NCBI GenBank assembly: GCA_031296755.1
Contig: JAUMMZ010000047.1
Span: forward strand, 32,288-96,287
Reading direction: 5' to 3'
Length of the DNA: 64,000 bases
Origin: Collinsella sp.
Lineage (GTDB): Bacteria > Actinomycetota > Coriobacteriia > Coriobacteriales > Coriobacteriaceae
The translations under genes were made by a program, and so were the position numbers. Position 1 is the first letter of the stretch, and each line of letters opens with the position of its first letter. This document shows positions 8,315-17,636 of this stretch, piece after piece. The notes under the pieces were generated by a model, which ran no database searches, was not told the DNA's origin, and was given only the letters and a program-made list of their open reading frames with translations.

Positions 8315-9031
8315 ATGCCGGGCTTGGGAACAATCATCAACGTTGTGCTTTTGATTGCGGGCGGTCTTTTGGGATTAGCGGGCGGCCGTTTTATCACGCC
8401 CCGTATCCAAGATACCCTTATGAAGGCGTCGGGGCTGTGCGTCCTGTTTATCGGCTTGGGCGGCACCATGCAAAAGATGCTCGTCATCGATGGGAAAGCC
8501 CTGGCGACCACCGGCACCACCATGCTGATCGTCTCATTTGCGCTCGGCTCGCTTATCGGCGAGGCCATCAACCTGGAGGCCGCCATCGAAGACCTCGGCG
8601 AATGGCTCAAGCGCAAGACTGGCAGCGAGGGCGATAACGAGTTTACCAACGCTTTTGTCTCGGCTTCACTCACCGTGTGTATCGGCGCCATGGCCATTGT
8701 GGGGTCAATCCAGGACGGCCTGCTCGGCGACTGGTCCACACTCGCCCTGAAGGGTGCACTGGACTGCATCATTGTCTGCACCATGACGGCCTCGCTCGGC
8801 CGCGGCTGCATCTTCTCGGCCCTGCCCGTCGCCGTGTTCCAGGGGACGATCACGCTGTTTGCGGGCGCGCTCTCCCCCATCATGACCACGGCGGCCCTCG
8901 ACAGCCTCTCACTCGTGGGATCCATGCTCATCTTCTGCGTCGGCGTCAACCTTATCCGACCTCAGACCTTCCGCACGGCCAACATGCTGCCCGCCGTCGT
9001 CATAGCCGTCATCTACGCCCTCCTGTTCTAA
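8315..9031 (+). CDS. DUF554 family membrane protein (YdfK/YqgA-like)
   Basis: 238 residues, strongly hydrophobic, with about six to seven predicted membrane helices. The pattern GLGTIINVVLLIAGGLLGLAGG at the start, then the glycine-rich CVLFIGLGGTMQ and CIGAMAIVGSIQDGL, matches DUF554, an uncharacterised inner-membrane family. The start is ATG at 8315, preceded by GGGAGG; an upstream in-frame ATG at 8258 lacks a ribosome site. It is separate from the surface locus and from the downstream defence operon, which has its own promoter. Function unknown; a small-solute transport role is often suggested for such proteins but unproven. Confidence 0.8.
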   Translation: MPGLGTIINVVLLIAGGLLGLAGGRFITPRIQDTLMKASGLCVLFIGLGGTMQKMLVIDGKALATTGTTMLIVSFALGSLIGEAINLEAAIEDLGEWLKRKTGSEGDNEFTNAFVSASLTVCIGAMAIVGSIQDGLLGDWSTLALKGALDCIIVCTMTASLGRGCIFSALPVAVFQGTITLFAGALSPIMTTAALDSLSLVGSMLIFCVGVNLIRPQTFRTANMLPAVVIAVIYALLF

Positions 9032-9072
9032 ATCTATCTACGTTGCGGCATTTCGAACATCTGTTTGATGCT

Positions 9073-9082
9073 GTGCTATGAT
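9073..9082 (+). promoter_or_regulatory. Likely extended -10 promoter of the TerB/ATPase/helicase operon
   Basis: TGTGCTATGAT contains TATGAT (9077-9082) preceded by TG and one base, an extended -10 element. It lies about 39 bases before the GTG start at 9121. No good -35 is visible, as is common for extended -10 promoters. Confidence 0.4.
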
Positions 9083-9120
9083 ATGAGGTCACCGACACCG
9101 TATAGGGAGAGGAGAGGGCG

Positions 9121-10881
9121 GTGGCCGACCAGGACGTCAAGATGCTCATCGAGCGCATTATGGCCGAGGCTCGGACCCATCAGTCCGCCCGCTTCTCAAA
9201 TAAAATCTATGCTGACGAGCCGATTCTCAAGACCGGCCGACAGATGCAGAACTTCCTCCCCGACCAGTACCGCAAGATGCGCGAGATATCGCGCTGGCAG
9301 GATGATCCCAAGGGCGGCGCGGGGCGTTGGCTATCAGAGGCGGAGCTTTTTTACCGTCAGGGCTTACTGATGGCCGACTTCGAAGACGATTGTCCCTACA
9401 ACGGCACGTTTAAGTCGTACTTTCCCACCTACAACGCCATGAGCGATCGACAACTGCGCGGCTACTTTACCTGGCGCGCCCAGGTGCGCCGCAAAAAAGT
9501 GGAAGAGACGTCCACGTCCTTCGCCTTTTTATATCTCTACGAGCTCATCTGCGGCATCGGTGTAGACAATCCGCTCGACGGCTTCCGCAAAATCAAAGCC
9601 TTTTGGGAATCATACCGAGCTTATGAGCCCGGCATCGACCGGTTCGCGCGCGTATGGCTGCAGGACTACGCCGTATTCCACGGGCTCGATCCCAAACTGC
9701 TCAGCGATTCCAAAACGGTCTTATTTGATAAGGCGCTCATTGAGCTGCGCCGTGCGGCACGCGATATCGAGCCCTTGCCTACACCCGCTACACCAGCAAC
9801 CAAACGCCGCAAATCCTCCGAGCCGACCCTCCCCCTGCCGCCCGATGAGGCGCGCGAGGAGCGACTGATGGCTGCGATCAATGCGCTGTCGACCTACAAC
9901 CTGGGCAACTCAAGGATCAACCATGCGCACCATCGCGACCTGCGACACGTGGCTTGCGCCGTCTATGTCCGCATGGCCCGCTACTATGACACGCACCGAA
10001 AGAGTGGCATTGTGGCGAGCCTGTTTGGGGAGGAGACGGCCATGCCTTATACCATGTTTGCCTCGGCCGTCTTCTTTGCCCCCGAGCGCCACAAGGACTG
10101 CGAATATCGTCTGGACCCCATCCATATCTACCGTTGCCAAAACGGCTTTTGGGAATGCATGCGCATCCACGGCAGCAGACAAAAGAGCAGCAAGCTCGGC
10201 GAGATGATGCGTGCCTGCGATCAGCGCTTGCGCTTGGCGTTGGATCCCGCTCATCCCCTTAAGGAAGAAAAGGTTCCCAAATATCTGGCCAAGATCATCG
10301 ACGATGAGATTGTGGCCTGGCTTTCGTGGGACGCTGCACACCAGCCCGTCAAGATCGATATCGACCTGAGCCAGCTGGGGCATATCCGAAACGCCGCAGC
10401 ACAGACGCGCGAGGCGCTTTTGATCGACGAGGAGCGCGAGGACGATGCGCTTACGGAAGCCGCGGAAGCAGATTCTGGGCAACCGGAAGCCGAACCCGCG
10501 GCAAACATGATTGCCGAACCGGCCGCAGCGTCCACGCAGCAGAATGAGGCTGACGAGCCGACCATCTCCACCGAGCAGTTTGGTGTCGTGGCCCCGCTCC
10601 TCGCGCCCGAGCCCACACCCGCAACGCCCATGTCCGCCGGCACCGCATCCGCACTCGCCCACGCCGCAGAAGACTATCTTCGTGCGTTGCTCGAGCAGAA
10701 CGCGGCGCAGGCAGCATCGGCTGTGGAGAGGTCGGGCCAGAGCGAAGACATGCTTGTCGACAACATCAACGAAGCGCTCTTTGACCTCGTGGGCGACACC
10801 GTTATTGAATTCGGCGCGGCGGGACCGCAGATAATCGAGGACTACGAAGCAGACGTGAGAGGATATCTAGACCATGAGTGA
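9121..10881 (+). CDS. sngA: TerB-domain protein, Shango-type anti-phage system component SngA
   Basis: 586 residues, soluble. The N-terminal third has the TerB_N pattern (RWLSEAELFYRQGLL; YFPTYNAMSDRQLRGYFTWR; TSFAFLYLYELICGIGV). A Pro/Lys-rich linker sits near 215-240, a helical middle part follows, and an Ala/Glu/Pro-rich disordered stretch (about 440-525) precedes a short C-terminal helical segment like TerB_C. The GTG start at 9121 has GGAGAGGG upstream. It overlaps the ATPase gene by 8 bases. TerB protein + BrxD-like ATPase + Lhr-like helicase in one operon is the composition of Shango, a known three-gene phage-defence system. Domain recognition is by eye; the system call rests mainly on gene content and order. 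Confidence 0.75.
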   Translation: MADQDVKMLIERIMAEARTHQSARFSNKIYADEPILKTGRQMQNFLPDQYRKMREISRWQDDPKGGAGRWLSEAELFYRQGLLMADFEDDCPYNGTFKSYFPTYNAMSDRQLRGYFTWRAQVRRKKVEETSTSFAFLYLYELICGIGVDNPLDGFRKIKAFWESYRAYEPGIDRFARVWLQDYAVFHGLDPKLLSDSKTVLFDKALIELRRAARDIEPLPTPATPATKRRKSSEPTLPLPPDEAREERLMAAINALSTYNLGNSRINHAHHRDLRHVACAVYVRMARYYDTHRKSGIVASLFGEETAMPYTMFASAVFFAPERHKDCEYRLDPIHIYRCQNGFWECMRIHGSRQKSSKLGEMMRACDQRLRLALDPAHPLKEEKVPKYLAKIIDDEIVAWLSWDAAHQPVKIDIDLSQLGHIRNAAAQTREALLIDEEREDDALTEAAEADSGQPEAEPAANMIAEPAAASTQQNEADEPTISTEQFGVVAPLLAPEPTPATPMSAGTASALAHAAEDYLRALLEQNAAQAASAVERSGQSEDMLVDNINEALFDLVGDTVIEFGAAGPQIIEDYEADVRGYLDHE

Positions 10882-12169
10882 TACCACATCCACAGCACCC
10901 CGTGTGCCCAAGCGCGTCGCCGCCGTCATTCTCAACTCGCTCAAGGGCGGCGTCGTCCCGCGCATCGGCCTTCCCTACATCACCGTGGGACGCGAGGTCG
11001 AGATCCGCGCCCTGCTCACCGACCTGAGCCTCATAGCCGATGGCGGCGCAAGCTTCCGCTTTTTGGTCGGTCGCTACGGCGCCGGCAAGAGCTTTTTGCT
11101 CCAAACCATCCGTACGCACGCCATGGGTGAGGGCTTCGTCGTCGCCGATGCCGACCTTTCGCCCGAGCGTCGCCTGCAGGGCGGTCAGGGGCAGGGTCTG
11201 GCCACCTATCGCGAGCTCATCCGCAATATATCGACCAAGACGCGCCCCGAGGGCGGCGCGCTCAACCTTATCCTGGATCGCTGGGTCGCCTCGTGCGCCA
11301 ATACCGACGAGTCAGCCGTTAATGCCCAGCTTGCCCCGCTCGAGGAGATGGTCCACGGTTTTGACTTTGTCCGCATGCTTCGTCGCTATCGCACGGCCGT
11401 CTCTGAGGGCGACGAAGAGAGCATGAGCCGCGTGACCAAATGGATTCGCGGCGAGTACCGCACCAAGAGCGAGGCACGCGCCGAGCTGGGCTCCTCGACC
11501 ATCATCAGCGACGACGACTGGTACGACTACATCAAGCTCATCGCGCGCTTTTTGGTCTGCAGCGGCTATAAGGGCATGCTGGTGCTCATCGACGAACTCG
11601 TAAACCTGTACAAGATCCCCAACGCCATCACGCGCCAGTACAACTACGAGAAGATCCTGACCATGTACAACGACACACTGCAAGGCAAGGCACAGTACCT
11701 GGGCATGATCATGGGCGGCACGCCAACCTCCATCGAAGACCGTCGACGCGGCGTATTTTCCTACGAGGCTCTGCGCAGCCGCCTCGCCCAGGGCCGTTTT
11801 GCACGCGAGAACCTCAAAGACATGCTCGCACCCATCATTCGCCTGCAGCCGCTCACCTATGAGGAGCTGCTGGTGCTCATCGAAAAGCTCATGCAGATCC
11901 ATGCCGGCTACTTTGGCTGGACGCCTACGCTTACCGAGAACGACCTGGTGGACTTCCTCAAGATTGAGTTTGGCCGCGTGGGAGCCGACACGCACCTGAC
12001 GCCCCGTGAGGTCATCCGCGACTTTATCGAGTTGCTCGATATCCTGTGCCAAAACCCCGATGCCGACGTGGCCGAGCTGCTGCAAAGCGTCGGCGGCGAC
12101 ACACTGGCACCGGCCAACGAATCGCCCACATCATCCGACGATCGCAACTTCGCCGAATTCACCATCTAA
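10874..12169 (+). CDS. sngB: BrxD-like (DUF2791) P-loop ATPase, Shango component SngB
   Basis: 431 residues. The Walker A is GRYGAGKS (66-73) and the Walker B is MLVLIDE (235-241). The N-terminal pattern VPRIGLPYITVGREVEI and the strand before Walker A match the DUF2791/BrxD ATP-binding family found in BREX and related defence systems. The start ATG lies inside the end of sngA, so translation is coupled. It is expected to hydrolyse ATP and to work with the downstream helicase on DNA. The stop codon TAA shares its last base with a dispersed 51-base repeat that fills part of the spacer before sngC. All catalytic motifs are intact. Confidence 0.85.
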   Translation: MSDTTSTAPRVPKRVAAVILNSLKGGVVPRIGLPYITVGREVEIRALLTDLSLIADGGASFRFLVGRYGAGKSFLLQTIRTHAMGEGFVVADADLSPERRLQGGQGQGLATYRELIRNISTKTRPEGGALNLILDRWVASCANTDESAVNAQLAPLEEMVHGFDFVRMLRRYRTAVSEGDEESMSRVTKWIRGEYRTKSEARAELGSSTIISDDDWYDYIKLIARFLVCSGYKGMLVLIDELVNLYKIPNAITRQYNYEKILTMYNDTLQGKAQYLGMIMGGTPTSIEDRRRGVFSYEALRSRLAQGRFARENLKDMLAPIIRLQPLTYEELLVLIEKLMQIHAGYFGWTPTLTENDLVDFLKIEFGRVGADTHLTPREVIRDFIELLDILCQNPDADVAELLQSVGGDTLAPANESPTSSDDRNFAEFTI

Positions 12170-12219
12170 CCTGCCAAAAAGGGACAGGTTTATTTTGACA
12201 GGTTTTATCTGGGCAAACG
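12169..12219. repeat. Dispersed repeat B, short copy, inside the defence operon
   Basis: 51 bases starting ACCTGCCAAAAAGGGACAGG match 58218-58268 at 47 of 51 positions; the first 27 are identical. This copy lacks the inverted right arm present at 58293-58319. It abuts the sngB stop codon and lies about 65 bases before the sngC start. An internal imperfect hairpin is possible (ACCTGCC/GACAGGT). Confidence 0.75.
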
Positions 12220-12285
12220 TCGAGACAGTAATGTAGCGAGCCACTGCCCACCGCGTTGAGAGTTCCGCTTTTGAGAGGAGGCCCC

Positions 12286-14730
12286 GTGAACGCCTTTGAC
12301 CGCTACACCCCGTTTATCCAAGACTTCATCTACTCCCACGATTGGGAGAGTCTGCGCTCTATCCAGGTTGCGGCAGCAGATGCCATCTTTAACACACAAG
12401 ACAATGTGCTCCTAACGGCATCCACAGCTTCCGGCAAAACCGAAGCGGCCTTCTTTCCCATCCTGACCGAGTTTTGGGAGAACCCGCCCGCAAGCGTGGG
12501 CGCCCTCTACATTGGCCCCCTCAAGGCGCTCATCAACGATCAGTTCGTCCGCCTCAACGACCTCTGCGAAGAAGCCGACATCCCCGTCTGGCACTGGCAT
12601 GGCGACGTTTCGCAGTCGCACAAGGCAAAGCTCATCAAAAAGCCGAGCGGTATCTTGCAGATTACGCCCGAGTCGCTCGAGGCGCTCTTGATCCATAAGC
12701 ACATGGCGATTCCGCGCATGTTCTGCGATCTGCGCTACGTCGTCATCGACGAGGTCCATTCGCTTATGCGCGGCGATCGAGGCGGGCAGACGCTCTGCCT
12801 TATTGAGCGCCTGTCGCGCATGGCCGGCGTACAACCCCGCCGCATTGGCCTTTCGGCTACCATCGGCGACCCCGAGCGCACGGGTGCCTTTCTCTCGCAG
12901 GGAACGGGACGCGACTGCGTTATCCCTCGTTTTGAGGAACCGCGCCGCGTGTGGCGTATCTCCATGGAGCACTTCTACAACTCGGGTCCCCAGGCGCAGC
13001 AGCGGGGATTCAAGAGCATGGGTCCTCAAGAGGCCGAAGTGCTTGCATGCGAGCGCATTGAGGCAGCGGCACCCGCGGCACTGCCCGTCAGCACCCAAGA
13101 CATGCGCCATAGCGGACAACTCACACAGGAGGAACGCCGCCAACGTCGCGAGCAGGCACGGGGCAAGGCTGCCCCCAAGGACAGTCGCGCTTCCTCGGCC
13201 CCCGAGGGCGAAGTCGACATTCCCCGAGCACCCGAACAGGCATTACTCAACCCCACCGACACAGCACCAGACAACGCCGACCCCGGCATGGGCTATATCT
13301 TCGAACACACCCGCGGCCGCAAGTGCCTGGTCTTTGCCAACTCGCGCGAAGAGGCGGAGGCCGTATGCTCCATGCTGCGTAGCTACTGCGAAAGTCGACA
13401 CGAGCCCGACCGTTTCCTCATCCATCACGGCAATCTTTCGGCATCGTTGCGTGAGACGGCAGAAGAGCTTATGCGCGACGAGGAACAGGCACAGACGACC
13501 GTTACCACCTCTACGCTGGAACTCGGTATCGATATCGGCCGTCTGGAGCGTGCGTTTCAGATCGATGCGCCGTTTACCGTCAGCTCCTTTTTGCAGCGAA
13601 TGGGCCGCACGGGGCGCCGCGATCTTCCGCCCGAGATGTGGTTTGTCATGCGCGAGGAAGAGCCCGAGCCGCGCACGATGATGCCCGAGACCATTCCGTG
13701 GAAGCTCTTGCAGGGCATCGCGCTCGTACAACTCTATCGCGAGGAAAAGTGGGTCGAGCCGCCCGAGCTCGATCGACTCCCCTACAGCCTGCTCTACCAC
13801 CAGACTATGTCGACGCTTGCCAGCACCGGAGAGCTCACGCCGGCAGAGCTTGCCCAGCGTGTGCTCACGCTTAGCTATTTCCATCGCATCTCGGCCGATG
13901 ACTATCGCGTACTGCTGCGCCACCTCATCAAGATCGACCATATCCAAGTCACCGAGGGCGGCGGACTCATCGTGGGCCTCGCGGGCGAGCGCATCATTAA
14001 CAACTTTAAGTTCTACGCTGTGTTCCAGGAAAACGAGGAGTTCACCGTTCGCAGTGAGTCGGCCGAGTTGGGCACGATCGTCAATCCGCCACCGCCCGGT
14101 GAGCGCATCGCCATCGCCGGACACTGCTGGATTGTCGAGGAAGTGGACTGGAAGCGCCACACCGTCTTTGCCACGCAGGTCAAGGGCCGGGTGCCGGCCT
14201 ACTTTGGCGACTGCCCCGGTGATATCAATACACACGTACTCGAGCGCATGCGCCAAGCGCTCACTGAGCACGCAGCATATCCGTACCTTATGGGTAACGC
14301 ACGGGCCCGCCTTGCGCAGGCTCGTCATACCGCCGAGATTTCGGGCGCGGGAACCAAGCCGCTCATTAACCTGGGCGGCGACACCTGGGTGCTCTTCCCC
14401 TGGTTGGGAAGCTACGCCTTTTTGGCGCTCGAGCGCATGCTCAAGATTAAATGTGCCGCGGAGCTGGGCCTTCGCGGACTCGACCCGTCACGCCCGTACT
14501 TTATGCAGTTTAAGATGAAGGCCGACGAGGAGACGTTCTTTGAAGTGCTCGCCGCCGAAGCCGAGAAAGACTTCGACCCCATCGACCTCGTCTATCCCGG
14601 CGAGGTGCCTTACTTTGACCGCTACGACGAGTTTGTTCCCGAAGAGCTCGTGCGCAAGGGCTTTGCCGAAGGCGTGCTCGACATCGAAGGCATGAAGCAG
14701 CGCGTTCTCGGCTGGCGCGACCACGCCTAA
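12286..14730 (+). CDS. sngC: Lhr/BrxHI-like DEAD/DEAH superfamily 2 helicase, Shango component SngC
   Basis: 814 residues from the GTG at 12286, chosen because GAGAGGAGG lies just upstream; an in-frame ATG at 12256 has no ribosome site. Motif I is TASTASGKT (44-52), motif II DEVH, motif III SAT. A charged ~70-residue insertion (about 265-335) separates the RecA domains. The second has FANSREEAE, then TSTLELGID and QRMGRTGRR (motifs V and VI). The C-terminal ~330 residues resemble the winged-helix/Lhr core region. It is the third gene of the operon, after a 116-base spacer that carries repeat B. All helicase motifs look intact, so the system is probably functional. Confidence 0.85.
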   Translation: MNAFDRYTPFIQDFIYSHDWESLRSIQVAAADAIFNTQDNVLLTASTASGKTEAAFFPILTEFWENPPASVGALYIGPLKALINDQFVRLNDLCEEADIPVWHWHGDVSQSHKAKLIKKPSGILQITPESLEALLIHKHMAIPRMFCDLRYVVIDEVHSLMRGDRGGQTLCLIERLSRMAGVQPRRIGLSATIGDPERTGAFLSQGTGRDCVIPRFEEPRRVWRISMEHFYNSGPQAQQRGFKSMGPQEAEVLACERIEAAAPAALPVSTQDMRHSGQLTQEERRQRREQARGKAAPKDSRASSAPEGEVDIPRAPEQALLNPTDTAPDNADPGMGYIFEHTRGRKCLVFANSREEAEAVCSMLRSYCESRHEPDRFLIHHGNLSASLRETAEELMRDEEQAQTTVTTSTLELGIDIGRLERAFQIDAPFTVSSFLQRMGRTGRRDLPPEMWFVMREEEPEPRTMMPETIPWKLLQGIALVQLYREEKWVEPPELDRLPYSLLYHQTMSTLASTGELTPAELAQRVLTLSYFHRISADDYRVLLRHLIKIDHIQVTEGGGLIVGLAGERIINNFKFYAVFQENEEFTVRSESAELGTIVNPPPPGERIAIAGHCWIVEEVDWKRHTVFATQVKGRVPAYFGDCPGDINTHVLERMRQALTEHAAYPYLMGNARARLAQARHTAEISGAGTKPLINLGGDTWVLFPWLGSYAFLALERMLKIKCAAELGLRGLDPSRPYFMQFKMKADEETFFEVLAAEAEKDFDPIDLVYPGEVPYFDRYDEFVPEELVRKGFAEGVLDIEGMKQRVLGWRDHA

Positions 14731-14756
14731 GACCAGTCTTTTTGGGACGAGGAGAC

Positions 14757-15632
14757 TTATTTGTCGTGAAGGACGGTGCCGAGGAAGTCGGTGTCGAAGG
14801 GCACGGCTTCGGCAAAGGCGTAGTTGCCGTCGCTGGCGATGAGCAGGTAGTTTTCCTCGCCGCCGAACTCCGCATCGCCACATGGGACCACCCAGGCGTG
14901 GGCGAATACCTCGAGTGCCGTGGCAGCGCAATCGCGCAGGAACGTCACATCGCTCCCCTCGCTTGCGCTCACGATATTGGCCACGTAGATGCCGCCGGCA
15001 TTCAGGCTGCCCCGCACTAGACGCAACGCCTCAACGGTCGCCAGCTCGCGTACGGGCTCGGCACCGCCAAAGCAATCGCTCACGACCACGTCGTAGCGAC
15101 GATGACCCACACTCGTCACACCCAGATACGAGCGAGCCTCAGCAGTAATCACCCGCAAGCGGTCGCCCACCGTGCGCTCCAGCTCGTCCAGATAGAACCA
15201 ACGGCGCGCCAGGCGCGTAATCTCTCCGTCATACTCGATAACGTCCATGCGCAAGCCCTCGTGCGACATCAGCGCAAACTTGGGATAGGCAAACCCGCCG
15301 CCACCCAGCATGAGCATACGGTCGATGCCGTGACCATAAGCGTCGTGCATTGCACCCTCGGCCTCAAACACGTCGTCAAACGCACGATAGTACACAAAGA
15401 CGGGCTCAGCCCAACGCTCGCCAACGTAACTCGCGCTTTGGTAGACGCCGCCTTGCACCAATACGCGGACTTCGTCGCCCTCATCGTGCACGCGTTTCAC
15501 ACGCGCCAACCCATTGCAGGTTCGCGCAACCTGCAGACAGGCAACACGAACAGCGACAGCGGCCGCACCAAGCGCCGCGGCTCCCAGAGCAACGCCGGCA
15601 ACGACGCCGGCAGAAACACTCGGCTTGTTCAT
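14757..15632 (-). CDS. Spermidine synthase-like Rossmann protein with N-terminal membrane helix
   Basis: 291 residues. Residues about 8-30 form an Ala/Val-rich hydrophobic helix that may anchor it. The rest is a spermidine synthase-like fold: MLMLGGGGFAYPK is the nucleotide-binding loop, MDVIEYDGEITRLARRWF the second strand with its acidic residue, and DVVVSDCFGG the active-site strand. Many such proteins are not true polyamine synthases. Its ATG begins one base after the Elp3 stop, so it is in the same operon. No ornithine or SAM decarboxylase gene is nearby, so the substrate is unknown. Confidence 0.7.
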   Translation of the reverse strand: MNKPSVSAGVVAGVALGAAALGAAAVAVRVACLQVARTCNGLARVKRVHDEGDEVRVLVQGGVYQSASYVGERWAEPVFVYYRAFDDVFEAEGAMHDAYGHGIDRMLMLGGGGFAYPKFALMSHEGLRMDVIEYDGEITRLARRWFYLDELERTVGDRLRVITAEARSYLGVTSVGHRRYDVVVSDCFGGAEPVRELATVEALRLVRGSLNAGGIYVANIVSASEGSDVTFLRDCAATALEVFAHAWVVPCGDAEFGGEENYLLIASDGNYAFAEAVPFDTDFLGTVLHDK

Positions 15633-17537
15633 CTAGAGCTCCTTTTGCAGATAAAGGCCATGGTCATAAAATCCAAGATGGCGATAGTACTCGCGCGTAC
15701 CAATCGCGCTGATCACGTTGATGCGCGCATAGCCGGCATCCCGGGCAATCTCGCACGCACGCTCTACGAGCAAACGCCCCAACCCGTGATGCTGCGCCGC
15801 CTGGCCCTGGTCACCCACGCGTGCCGCCATGCCATACACGTGCACCTCGCGAATCATCGCCTCGTCCGGCGTCGTCGGCAACTCGTCCGCATGCGCGGCA
15901 ACAAAAGCGCGAACGGGCAGCGACAGGCGCAAAAAGCCAGCGATCTTGCCTTCGGGCGTCACCCACTGCAAAAAGCGTTCACGCGTCACCGGCGTCTCGT
16001 AAGCGACCTCATCAAGAGACAGTTCATCCAGGTCGGCACCCGCGGTACTGATCTCGCGATAGCGAATCTCACGCACCGTCGCACCGTCACCCCGAGCAGC
16101 CAGGCGGTTCTCAACGAGCTGACGCAGGTTGGGCTTCTTGTTGCCCACCATGATGTCATCGGAACTAAAATCGCGGATCATGCGACTGATACGGCAGAAC
16201 GCCGGCGTCACCACGATGTCGTCGGCTAACACATCGAGCAGTTCTTCCTCGGTATAGGGGCGCCACTCGCCGCGCTCGTAGCAGCCCACCAGACGCGAGC
16301 CCTCGATGAGCGCACACGGGTAGACCTTGACCTCGTCGGGCATAAAGGCCCCCTCAGTCATAAAGTGCTCGTAGTCGCGCTTGTCCCCCTCGGGTGTGGC
16401 GCCCAGCAAGTTGAGCATAAAATGCGCATGGATCTTAAAGCCAAACAGGCGCGCAAGCGAAAACGCCTGCTCGATCCGAGCCACCGAAATGCGACGCTCG
16501 TTGATATCGAGCAAATGTTGGTCGAGACTCTGAATACCCATCTGGATCTTGGTGCAGCCCAGGCGGCGGATGAGCGTAAGCGCCTGCGGCGTTACGGCAT
16601 CGGGGCGCGTCTCGATAACGAGCCCCACCACGCGATGCTTCGCCGTCTCGTTGATGCGCTGCTGACGCTCAAGCTCCTCCATCGTTGCCGTTTGCCACTC
16701 GGCAACCTCGCCCCACGGCGTACCAGGGCCGTACAGCCGACGCACCGCGCGGTTATAGCCGCCCACGGCAGCATCCACACGCTCCTGCTCGTCGGCAACG
16801 CCGGCAGCAAGCTCGACCTCGTCTGTCGCAATGCCGGCGGCCCGATAGCGCTCGCGGCGTTCTGCTACCACAGGCGGCAGGGCATCGGCGGGAGCGTCAT
16901 CGAGCAGGCGCCCCGCCTCGGCACGGCTGATGCCCGGACGCGCCAACATGGGGTTGGCCGCCACGCCCGCCACCGCATCATCATTGAGTGCACGGAAGAG
17001 CTCCGACATAAACCACGTCTGATACCCTTGCGGATAGTCGCTCCAGGTACCGCCGAGCACAATGAGCTCAATCTTATCGGTCGCATGCCCCATCTGCGAA
17101 AGCGCCGTCAAACGGGCGCTCACCTGCAGATACGGGTCAAAGCAATTTTGCTCCGCACGGGCGCATGCCGGCTCGGCGTGCAGATAGCTCTTGGGCATGC
17201 GCAGATCGTTGGGGCAAAACAGGCAATCGCCCGAGCATGGCCAGGGCTTGGTGATGACGGTAATGGTCGCCACGCCCGAGGCCGTTCGGCGCGGCTTCAT
17301 ACGCAGCACCTGCAGCAGTTGACGCTCCAGATCGGAATCGACATTCCACGCAGCCCACCGAGCCGGCTCCTCACGTTTAACCCGCTGGTAGAACGGCAGC
17401 AGACGGCGCTTGGCCAAATCGCGTTTGTCGGCACCCTCACGGCGCGCCTCGGCATGTATCAGTTTGACGAGCGCTTTGTCGTCCACGGTCTCGCCGCGAC
17501 GCAGAGCCTCGAGTATGTTCAAGATAATCTGTTCCAT
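15633..17537 (-). CDS. elp3: tRNA uridine(34) carboxymethyl-modification radical SAM/GNAT enzyme, Elp3 family
   Basis: 634 residues. The radical SAM domain follows an N-terminal helical region; the cluster cysteines are Cys101, Cys105 and Cys108 in CSGDCLFC. The family pattern continues with IELIVLGGTWSDYPQGYQ and GLVIETRPD. The C-terminal ~120 residues are a GNAT acetyltransferase domain (GLGRLLVERACEIARDAGY; YYRHLGFYDHG). Together these make the acetyl-CoA-dependent enzyme that starts cm5U modification of wobble uridine in tRNA. Stand-alone Elp3 is known in archaea and some bacteria. It heads a two-gene operon with the spermidine synthase-like protein. Both domains are complete. Confidence 0.88.
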   Translation of the reverse strand: MEQIILNILEALRRGETVDDKALVKLIHAEARREGADKRDLAKRRLLPFYQRVKREEPARWAAWNVDSDLERQLLQVLRMKPRRTASGVATITVITKPWPCSGDCLFCPNDLRMPKSYLHAEPACARAEQNCFDPYLQVSARLTALSQMGHATDKIELIVLGGTWSDYPQGYQTWFMSELFRALNDDAVAGVAANPMLARPGISRAEAGRLLDDAPADALPPVVAERRERYRAAGIATDEVELAAGVADEQERVDAAVGGYNRAVRRLYGPGTPWGEVAEWQTATMEELERQQRINETAKHRVVGLVIETRPDAVTPQALTLIRRLGCTKIQMGIQSLDQHLLDINERRISVARIEQAFSLARLFGFKIHAHFMLNLLGATPEGDKRDYEHFMTEGAFMPDEVKVYPCALIEGSRLVGCYERGEWRPYTEEELLDVLADDIVVTPAFCRISRMIRDFSSDDIMVGNKKPNLRQLVENRLAARGDGATVREIRYREISTAGADLDELSLDEVAYETPVTRERFLQWVTPEGKIAGFLRLSLPVRAFVAAHADELPTTPDEAMIREVHVYGMAARVGDQGQAAQHHGLGRLLVERACEIARDAGYARINVISAIGTREYYRHLGFYDHGLYLQKEL

Positions 17538-17555
17538 GCCCCCATTGTAAGGGCA

Positions 17556-17589
17556 AAGGCGCCGAAGCCGATCTCGGCTTCGGCGCCTT
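17556..17589 (-). terminator. Rho-independent terminator after the XRE-DUF4097 operon
   Basis: A near-perfect hairpin with arms AAGGCGCCGAAGCCGA and its complement and a two-base loop. On the minus strand it is followed by a short T run. It separates the DUF4097 gene from elp3. Confidence 0.75.
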
Positions 17590-17636
17590 CATCAAACAGC
17601 GCGTCTATATCTTCGCCTAGGCTTTCGTCTGCCCCA

